DNA from: DASWIP01 sp036397635
Lineage (GTDB): Bacteria; Actinomycetota; AC-67
NCBI GenBank assembly: GCA_036397635.1
Contig: DASWIP010000107.1
Location: forward strand, 1 to 18,672
Direction: 5' to 3'
DNA: 18,672 nt
In this document: piece by piece, positions 12,898 to 18,672 of the stretch
Numbering within the stretch: the first letter of the stretch is position 1
Layout: each line of letters begins with the position of its first letter
The notes under the pieces: generated by a model
What the model was told of the DNA's origin: nothing
The model's database searches: none
Seen by the model: the letters and a program-made list of their open reading frames with translations, nothing else
Translations under genes and position numbers: made by a program

Positions 12898-14661
12898 ATG
12901 CCCCAGCGTTCGCGACCCAAGTTGCCGCGCCGGGCCCTCGTGGCTGCGGCCGGCTTCGCGCTGCTCGCGGGGCTGACGCCTGCGGACGCGGCGCCTGGAC
13001 TGACCCAGCGCGCATCGGTCACCTCAGGCGAGCAGCAAGCCAACGGCCGGTCTCCCGCGACCTCGGTCTCGGACACGTCCAGCCCGCAGTTGTCGCTCGA
13101 CGGGCTGAAGGTCGCGTTCTCCAGCGATGCCACCAACCTGGTGAGCGGCGACACGAACCGCGCGGCGGACGTGTTCGTCCGCGACATCGTCACCGGGCGG
13201 ACCGAGCGCGTCTCCGTCGCCTCCAACGGAACGCAGGCCAACGCCGCGAGTCACTCCCCGTCGATCTCGGTGGACGGCCGGTACGTCGCGTTCGTCTCCG
13301 CCGCGAGCAACCTGGTCTCCGGCGACACCAACGGGCTCGAGGACATCTTCCTGCGCGATCGCAGCAGCAGGATCACGACCCGCGTCTCGGTCACGACCAG
13401 CGGAGGACAACTGAAAGGCGCCAGCCGTAACCCGCGCATGTCGTTGTTCGGCCGCCACATCGTGTTCGAGTCCGACGCGGTGCTGGCGTCCTGGGACAAG
13501 AACGGGCTCTCCGACGTGTTCGTGCACGACACCGTCACCCGGCGGACGGGCACCGTTCGCCCGCCGGACGACGCTCCGGAGCAGACGATCCTCGACACCG
13601 AGCACGCCGATCCCACCGCCTCTCTACGACGGACCTGGACCTCGTGGCCTTCGATCTCACACGACGGCCGATACCTCGCGTTCGTGGTTGGGACGTACGA
13701 GCGGGCCGGCGCCGTCCCATCCTCGCTGGACGTCTACATCCGAGACCGCGTCGCGCGCACCTACACCAAGATCCAGATGGCGCCGTGGATGGAAGCCGCG
13801 CGCGTGCTCACCGACCGTCCCATGATCTCCGCAGACGGCAGGTTCGTCGTCTACGAGGCCTGGAGCGTGCTCGACTCTGCGGTCGGCAGCGATGAGGCCC
13901 TGGTGCGAAACCCGCTGGACGTCAAGGACATCCACATCTACGACCGGATCACCAAGTCGATCGGGCAGGTGACGTTCAACTCGTGGTTCCAGCCGGCGAA
14001 CGGTGACAGCCACTCGCCCTCCATCTCCGCCGGTGGCCAGTACGTCTCCTTCGTGTCCGATGCGACCAACCTCGTCGCCGGCGACACGAACAACGCGCCG
14101 GATGTGTTCGTGCGAGACAACGTCGCGCGGACGACCTCACGCATGTCGGTCGGCGCGCGCGCGGCCCAGTCCGCTACTGGGGGCATCGCGCCGTCGATCT
14201 CCTATGAGGGTCGTCGCGTTGCGTTCGCATCGGCCTCCGGCCTGGTGTCGGGCGACACGAACGGCGTCTCCGACGTCTTCCTCCACGACCGGCGCACCGA
14301 CCTGCTGAACCGCGCGCCCGACTTCCGCGCGCTCGGGAAGAGCACCATCAGCCCGATGCGCGAGACCACGGTACGGATGCGAGCAACCGACCCCGACGGC
14401 GATCCGCTTCGCTTCGGCATCCTGCTCGTCACCCATCAGAGCGAAAAGCCGGTCCTCACAGAGGACGAACTGCCGCAGGGCGCGAGGCTCGATCCCACCA
14501 CAGGCGTATTCCGCTGGACGCCGACCCCGGATCAGGCCGGCTCGTGGCGCTTCATCTTCTGGGTCGACGATCCCCGCGGCGCCGGCGACTTCCAGGTGTG
14601 GGACGTGGTGGTGCGAACCCTCGATCAACTCGCGAGCTGCACGGTGCAGGGCGGCTGCTGA
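12898..14661 (+). CDS. Secreted TolB/WD40-like beta-propeller protein with Ig-like C-terminal domain
   Basis: A 587-residue protein. Residues 1-31 form a signal peptide (basic RSRPKLPRR, hydrophobic ALVAAAGFALLAGL, cleavage after PADA), so it is exported. Residues about 36-470 hold about six propeller blades, each with PSIS.DGRYVAFVS followed by NLVSGDTNG..DVFVRD..T..T.RVSV. Five blades carry a DxNxxxD loop (near 85, 143, 200, 396 and 453), similar to calcium loops. Residues about 475-575 match the putative-Ig pattern ATDPDGDPLRF...LPQGARLDPTTGVFRWTPTPDQAGSW. The last residues include two cysteines (C581, C587). There is no LPxTG and no C-terminal membrane helix. Function is unknown; such proteins usually bind ligands or other surface proteins. 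The start has GAAGG nine bases upstream. Confidence 0.85.
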   Translation: MPQRSRPKLPRRALVAAAGFALLAGLTPADAAPGLTQRASVTSGEQQANGRSPATSVSDTSSPQLSLDGLKVAFSSDATNLVSGDTNRAADVFVRDIVTGRTERVSVASNGTQANAASHSPSISVDGRYVAFVSAASNLVSGDTNGLEDIFLRDRSSRITTRVSVTTSGGQLKGASRNPRMSLFGRHIVFESDAVLASWDKNGLSDVFVHDTVTRRTGTVRPPDDAPEQTILDTEHADPTASLRRTWTSWPSISHDGRYLAFVVGTYERAGAVPSSLDVYIRDRVARTYTKIQMAPWMEAARVLTDRPMISADGRFVVYEAWSVLDSAVGSDEALVRNPLDVKDIHIYDRITKSIGQVTFNSWFQPANGDSHSPSISAGGQYVSFVSDATNLVAGDTNNAPDVFVRDNVARTTSRMSVGARAAQSATGGIAPSISYEGRRVAFASASGLVSGDTNGVSDVFLHDRRTDLLNRAPDFRALGKSTISPMRETTVRMRATDPDGDPLRFGILLVTHQSEKPVLTEDELPQGARLDPTTGVFRWTPTPDQAGSWRFIFWVDDPRGAGDFQVWDVVVRTLDQLASCTVQGGC

Positions 14662-14736
14662 CTCTCCCGGAGCGCCTTGCCAAGAGGCATGGCCCATGGT
14701 CGGATGGACCCTCAACCGTCGCCCGGGAGGTCGCAG

Positions 14737-16692
14737 ATGTCCGAGCAGCACGCGATCGAAGCCCTGCTGACCGAGGGTAGAACGTTCCCCCCACCCCCCG
14801 ACCTGGCGAAGCGAGCCAACGCCGCGGACCCTGCCGTCTACGCGCGCGCCGAGGCGGACCCAGAGGGGTTCTGGGCCGAGATGGCCGGCCACCTCGAGTG
14901 GGCCCGGCCGTGGGACACGGTGCTCGAGTGGGACCTTCCGTTCGCCAAGTGGTTCGTGGGCGGGCAGCTCAACGTCAGCGTCAACTGCCTCGACCGGCAC
15001 GTGCGCGCCGGCGGCGGAGACAAGGTCGCGTACTTCTTCGAGGGCGAGCCCGGCGACCGCCGCACGATCACCTACCAGCAGCTGCTCGACGAGGTGTGCC
15101 GGTTCGCGAACGCGTTGCGCGCTCTGGGCATCCGCAAGGGCGATCGCGTGGCGATCTACATGCCGATGATCCCCGAGCTGCCGGTCGCGATGCTCGCGTG
15201 TGCACGCATCGGCGCGGCGCACTCGGTCGTGTTCGGGGGGTTCTCTGCCGACGCGCTGGCGGGGCGGATCAACGACGCGGGGGCGCGCGCACTGATCACC
15301 GCCGACGGGGGCTGGCGCCGAGGCCAGATCGTCCCGCTGAAGGTCTCGGCCGACGAGGCGGTCGCGTCCAGCCCGAGCATCGAGCACGTCGTCGTCGTCC
15401 GTCGCAGCGAGCAGGACGTGCCGATGACCGAGGGCCGCGATCGGTGGTACCACGAGCTGCTCGCCGAGCAGCCACCATCCTGCGAGCCCGAGATCATGGA
15501 TGCGGAGGATCTGCTGTTCACGCTCTACACCTCCGGCACCACAGCCAAGCCGAAGGGGATCGTGCACACCACCGGCGGCTACCTGACCGGCGTCGCGGCG
15601 ACACACCGGATGATCTTCGACATCAAGCCCGACGATGTGTACTGGTGTGCCGCCGACATCGGATGGGTGACCGGGCACTCCTACATCGTGTACGGACCGC
15701 TCGCGAACCACACGACCGGCATCTTGTACGAGGGCGCGCCCGACACCCCCGGCAAGGACAGGCTGTGGGAGATCGTCGCACGGTACAGCGCGACCATCCT
15801 GTACACGGCGCCGACCGCGGTCCGCGCGTTCATGAAGTGGGGGCCCGAGTACCCGGCCAAGCACGACCTGTCGTCGTTGCGGCTGCTCGGCAGCGTCGGG
15901 GAGCCGATCAACCCGGAAGCGTGGATGTGGTACCACGAGCACATCGGTCGCGGGTGCTGCCCGATCGTGGACACGTGGTGGCAGACCGAGACCGGGGCCA
16001 TCATGGTGACGCCGCTGCCGGGGATCTCCACGCTCAAGCCCGGGTCGGCCTGCCGGCCCTTCCCGGGCGTGCTCGCCGAAGTCGTCGATGAGCAGGGCAA
16101 CCGTGTCGAGCCCGGCACCGCGGGCGGCTACATGACGATCACGCGGCCCTGGCCGAGCATGCTTCGCGGCATCTGGGGCGACCAGAAACGCTACGAGGAC
16201 ACCTATTGGTCGCGGTATCCCGGACGCTACTTCGCCGGCGACGGCGTCCGGCAGGACGGCGACGGCGATTACTGGTTCATGGGCCGAGTCGACGACGTGA
16301 TGAACGTCGCAGGCCATCGCATCTCCACCACCGAGGTGGAGAGCGCGCTGGTGGATCACAAGGCTGTGGCCGAGGCGGCCGTCGTCGGCCGCAGCGACGA
16401 GACCACGGGGCAGGCGATCTTCGCGTACGTGATCGTGAAGGGAACCATCGATCCGGACGAGCAGCTCGCCGACGAGCTCCGCGAGCACGTCGCCAAGAAG
16501 ATCGGCAAGATCGCGCGTCCCAGGCAGATCATGTTCACGCCTGACCTGCCGAAGACGCGCTCTGGAAAGATCATGCGTCGGCTGCTGCGCGACGTGGCCG
16601 AGCAGCGCGCGCTCGGCGACATCACGACGCTCGCCGATCCCGCGATCGTCGAGGAGATCAGAACGCGCGCCGCCGGCGGCACGGAGGATTGA
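14737..16692 (+). CDS. acs: Acetyl-coenzyme A synthetase (AMP-forming)
   Basis: A 651-residue adenylate-forming enzyme, full length for Acs. The P-loop-like A3 motif is LYTSGTTAKPKG (263-274), the A5 motif is WWQTETG (414-420), the hinge region is YFAGDGVRQDGDGDYWFMGRVDD (498-520), and the C-terminal A10 motif PKTRSGKIMRR contains K611, the lysine that is acetylated to switch Acs off. Further hallmarks are FWAEMAGHLEWARPWDTVLEWDLPFAKWFVGGQLNVSVNCLDRH near the N-terminus. It activates acetate with ATP and coenzyme A to acetyl-CoA in the cytoplasm. GGGAGG six bases upstream fixes the ATG at 14737 and excludes the longer frame from 14677. The stop lies three bases from that of the convergent ferritin-like gene. 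No actP or pat/CobB gene is adjacent. Confidence 0.95.
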   Translation: MSEQHAIEALLTEGRTFPPPPDLAKRANAADPAVYARAEADPEGFWAEMAGHLEWARPWDTVLEWDLPFAKWFVGGQLNVSVNCLDRHVRAGGGDKVAYFFEGEPGDRRTITYQQLLDEVCRFANALRALGIRKGDRVAIYMPMIPELPVAMLACARIGAAHSVVFGGFSADALAGRINDAGARALITADGGWRRGQIVPLKVSADEAVASSPSIEHVVVVRRSEQDVPMTEGRDRWYHELLAEQPPSCEPEIMDAEDLLFTLYTSGTTAKPKGIVHTTGGYLTGVAATHRMIFDIKPDDVYWCAADIGWVTGHSYIVYGPLANHTTGILYEGAPDTPGKDRLWEIVARYSATILYTAPTAVRAFMKWGPEYPAKHDLSSLRLLGSVGEPINPEAWMWYHEHIGRGCCPIVDTWWQTETGAIMVTPLPGISTLKPGSACRPFPGVLAEVVDEQGNRVEPGTAGGYMTITRPWPSMLRGIWGDQKRYEDTYWSRYPGRYFAGDGVRQDGDGDYWFMGRVDDVMNVAGHRISTTEVESALVDHKAVAEAAVVGRSDETTGQAIFAYVIVKGTIDPDEQLADELREHVAKKIGKIARPRQIMFTPDLPKTRSGKIMRRLLRDVAEQRALGDITTLADPAIVEEIRTRAAGGTED

Positions 16693-16695
16693 TCT

Positions 16696-17352
16696 TCAGT
16701 CGAGCTGCTCGATGTTCATGCGCTCTAGTCGTTCGCGATGACGCCCGAGCAGCTCGAGCACAACGTCCTTGACCGCCTCCGGCCCGCCGAGGACCACGTC
16801 CACCGAGTTCGAGGCGAGCAGCGCCTCCCGGAAACGGTTCAGCCCCGCGCCGATGAGGTTGGCGTTGTAGTGGGAGATGGCTTCGCGAGCGTCGGCCCCT
16901 TCGCGCTCGATGGCCTCGAGGATCTGGCCGAGCGCGAAGGACTCCTGCTCGGTCCGGCCGGTCAGCGCCTCCCGCACGGCAGCCGCCGTCTGGTCGTCGA
17001 ATCGCGAGGCGACGATCTCGGCGAAGTCGGTCGTGATCGTGTTGCCGACGAAGTGGAAGGTCTGACTTTCCAGCCAACGGTCCGGCTGCGCCGCCAGGTA
17101 GAACGCGTCTACGGTCTCCCTGAATCGGTCCATCGCCGCCTGGGGCTGGTCGGTCAAGTCATCCAGGCGCGCGCGCAGCCGGCGGTGCCGGGCGAACTCC
17201 TCCTGCGCGAACGCAGCCTGTCGCTCAGCCAGGTCGATCGAGGGCGCGCTCGCTGTCGCGGCCGCTGTGATCTGATAGACGCGCAGCAACGCGTAGCACA
17301 GGCCGCCGACCAGGTCGGCCACCGCCTCTTTCCTCGCTGCCTCGGTCACCAT
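16696..17352 (-). CDS. Ferritin-like protein of the MiaE_2 type
   Basis: A 218-residue all-helical protein resembling the actinobacterial ferritin-like fold family placed near tRNA-hydroxylase MiaE. The pattern VADLVGGLCYALLRVYQI, then AFAQEEFARHRRLRARL with E51/E52 and H56, DRWLESQTFHFVGNTITTDFAEIVA, and LTGRTEQESFALGQILEAI with E135/E137, fits the four-helix bundle that carries a di-iron site in this group. Not all canonical ligands are obvious (the second ExxH is not clear), so iron binding and hydroxylation are uncertain. The ATG at 17352 begins family similarity; the frame upstream to 17400 adds low-quality sequence. No Shine-Dalgarno sequence is present, and CAATCT six bases before the ATG is a weak leaderless -10 candidate. 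It converges with acs. Confidence 0.75.
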   Translation of the reverse strand: MVTEAARKEAVADLVGGLCYALLRVYQITAAATASAPSIDLAERQAAFAQEEFARHRRLRARLDDLTDQPQAAMDRFRETVDAFYLAAQPDRWLESQTFHFVGNTITTDFAEIVASRFDDQTAAAVREALTGRTEQESFALGQILEAIEREGADAREAISHYNANLIGAGLNRFREALLASNSVDVVLGGPEAVKDVVLELLGRHRERLERMNIEQLD

Positions 17353-17436
17353 GGCTCGAGATTGGCCACGCCCGCCGTCGGGCGAGGCCTCGCACAGCAT
17401 AACCGCAGGTCAGAGGCTATGTCGTCTCGACCTCTT

Positions 17437-17540
17437 TGAACACGCACGGCCACTTTGGTAGGAAGGACGCGGTCCCGGTGGCTTGGCGCCGCCGGAAGCA
17501 AGCTTGGTCTCCGGATAAAGGACGAGACGAGGGGGTTACC
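17437..17540 (+). promoter_or_regulatory. Structured leader upstream of the M23 peptidase, family not assigned
   Basis: Between the divergent ferritin-like gene and the M23 gene lies a stretch able to form several stem-loops. These are GGAC-GCG-GTCC (17464-17474), CCGGTGGC with GCCGCCGG around a five-base loop (17475-17495, eight pairs including one G-U), GCTTG with CAAGC (17480-17503), and GTCTC with GAGAC (17507-17528). The segment ends in GGGGGTTACC (17530-17539) just before the start codon. Alternatively TTGAAC (17437-17442) and TAGGAA (17460-17465), 17 bases apart, could be a promoter. Actinobacterial cell-wall hydrolase genes are often led by c-di-AMP riboswitches, but I do not see that motif here. 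Confidence 0.4.
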
Positions 17541-17545
17541 ACAGG

Positions 17546-18652
17546 GTGCTTGAGGCACGCCGTCCGGCGCGCGCGCTCATCGTCGTGTTGCTGCTCTCAT
17601 TGATCCCCGCGGCCGCGGCTGAGGCCTCGCACAACGTTCAGCGGCTGGAGCAGACCCGCCGCGAGATCCGGGCTACCCGCGCCCGGCTGGCCAACGCCAT
17701 GGCTTCGGAGACCGACGTGCGTGCGCAGCTCAACGCCGTCACCGCCCGCCTCAACACCCACCAGGCGGCGCTCAACGCCGCGCGCGCGCGCCTCGCCCGC
17801 ATCGATCTGAAGGTCCGTGCGCAGCGGCGGCGGCTGGCCGGCTTGGCGGCCGAGCAGGCGATCCGCCAGCAGGCGATCGGCGAGCGAGCGCGCGCCTTGT
17901 ACATGATGGGGCCCGCCGACGCTTTCCAGGCCCTGACCACAGCGACGAGCATCGAGGAGTTCGTCGGCCGCGCCGGCGCGATCGAGATGGTCAACGATGC
18001 CGATCTGCTGACCGTCGAACGGTTGGAGTCGGCCAAGTACGAGTCGCGGCGCATCCGTGCCGAGCTAAGCGAGCAGCGGGCCGCCGCCGTCGAGATCAAA
18101 GACGAGATCGCCGGGCAGGTGAGCCTGATCGCCGAGATCGCCGCAGTCAAGCGGGAGGCGCACGCGCGGCTCGCCGGCAAGGTCACAGATTTCCGGGGAG
18201 AGCTCGCCGCGCTCGAGCGCGAGCAGGCACGGATCATCGCGTTGATCCGCGCTCGTTCCAGCACCAGTCGGGGTCCGATCAGCCGCAGCGGCTTCATCTG
18301 GCCGGTGCGTGGCAACATCACATCCCCCTACGGGCCGCGCTGGGGCGGATTCCACACCGGCATGGACATCGACTGCCGCACCGGCGACGGGATCAAGGCG
18401 TCCAAGGCCGGACGCGTGATCGAGAGCGGCTGGGGCGGCGGCTACGGCAACATGATCGTGATCGACCACGGCAACGGTGTGGCGACGCTCTACGCGCACA
18501 TGTCGCGCTTGTATAAGAGCCGTGGCGCGCAAGTGCCGCGCGGGCAGATCATCGGCGCCTGCGGCACTACCGGGAACTCGACCGGCGACCACCTGCACTT
18601 CGAGGTCCGCATCAACGGCAACCACACGAACCCGCGCCCGTACCTGCCGTAG
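17546..18652 (+). CDS. Secreted coiled-coil M23 (LytM) peptidase
   Basis: A 368-residue protein. The signal peptide is within residues 1-28 (RRPARA, then LIVVLLLSLIPAAAAEA). Residues about 30-235 are Ala, Arg, Glu and Leu-rich coiled coil, like EnvC and the CwlO N-terminal region. The M23 domain follows from about 250: FIWPVRGNITSPYGPRWGGFHTGMDID gives H270 and D274, LYAHM gives H318, and DHLHFEVR gives H349 and H351. All five zinc and catalytic residues of LytM-type endopeptidases are present, so it is probably active on peptidoglycan cross-bridges rather than a degenerate EnvC-type activator. The GTG start has GAGGGGG about ten bases upstream. Regulation may involve the structured leader. 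Nothing is visible in the 20 bases after the stop. Confidence 0.9.
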   Translation: MLEARRPARALIVVLLLSLIPAAAAEASHNVQRLEQTRREIRATRARLANAMASETDVRAQLNAVTARLNTHQAALNAARARLARIDLKVRAQRRRLAGLAAEQAIRQQAIGERARALYMMGPADAFQALTTATSIEEFVGRAGAIEMVNDADLLTVERLESAKYESRRIRAELSEQRAAAVEIKDEIAGQVSLIAEIAAVKREAHARLAGKVTDFRGELAALEREQARIIALIRARSSTSRGPISRSGFIWPVRGNITSPYGPRWGGFHTGMDIDCRTGDGIKASKAGRVIESGWGGGYGNMIVIDHGNGVATLYAHMSRLYKSRGAQVPRGQIIGACGTTGNSTGDHLHFEVRINGNHTNPRPYLP

Positions 18653-18672
18653 CGACGCGCGGCCTCTGCCCG

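Noticed and set aside
17437..17540. c-di-AMP (ydaO) or cobalamin riboswitch before the M23 gene
   Set aside because: The conserved GGGGAACC, GGGTGAAT and GTCAGCTAACC blocks of ydaO are absent, and the cobalamin box is not present.
1..18672. CRISPR arrays, insertion sequences, tRNA or rRNA genes
   Set aside because: No spaced direct repeats beyond the single 13-bp tandem array, no transposase, and no tRNA-like or rRNA-like sequence were seen.
1..18672. A defence island or biosynthetic gene cluster
   Set aside because: Apart from one toxin-antitoxin pair and an arsenic pair, the neighbours are unrelated metabolic and surface genes with no shared strand or theme.

Overview
The window reads as chromosomal DNA of an uncultured or little-studied high-GC actinobacterium (Actinomycetota). 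Supporting this are a strong G/C third-position bias in every gene, a mycobacterial-type LexA (SOS) box, an Rv2578c-family radical SAM gene, a mycothiol-dependent-type DinB/MDMPI enzyme, a MiaE_2-type ferritin-like protein, a CadI/ArsI-type lyase, and several genes with a -10 element exactly 7 nt before the start codon (leaderless pattern). No rRNA, tRNA, IS element or CRISPR array was seen. No gap between genes exceeds about 200 bases. The largest are 4806-4963 (toxin-antitoxin promoter and tandem repeat), 6366-6506 (hairpin before a glycosyltransferase) and 17353-17545 (structured leader before an M23 peptidase).

Left edge, 1-2270: a truncated minus-strand radical SAM gene is interrupted at its iron-sulfur cysteine motif by an intein carrying LAGLIDADG motifs. 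A near-perfect LexA box sits just upstream. A gamma-class carbonic anhydrase diverges from it and converges on an HSD10-like 3-hydroxyacyl-CoA dehydrogenase. 2302-4805: a symmetric divergent promoter serves that dehydrogenase and a thioredoxin-TPR protein, followed by a DUF885 metallopeptidase-like protein. 4868-5501: a Phd/YefM-RelE/ParE toxin-antitoxin pair has its own promoter and a 13-bp tandem repeat. 5543-6365: a divergent arsI-arsR pair has two promoters lying almost exactly on top of each other. 6507-9344: a family-2 glycosyltransferase, then a minus-strand pair made of a scramblase-like protein and an MFS exporter.

9399-12809: an MDMPI/TIGR03084-like enzyme and a methyltransferase overlap at their stop codons. 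A plus-strand cluster of SDR, MtnB-like aldolase and cupin follows, looking like a small carbon or methionine-salvage module. 12898-18652: a secreted beta-propeller protein with repeated DxNxxxD loops, acetyl-CoA synthetase, a convergent ferritin-like protein, and a secreted coiled-coil M23 peptidase behind a structured leader.

Most genes are housekeeping or accessory metabolism of known families. The parts most worth a second look are the SOS-box-controlled, intein-split radical SAM gene, the arsenic divergent promoter, the repeat-bearing toxin-antitoxin promoter, the leaderless promoter pattern, and the unassigned leader RNA before the M23 gene. I did not find a multi-gene system that I would confidently call undescribed.
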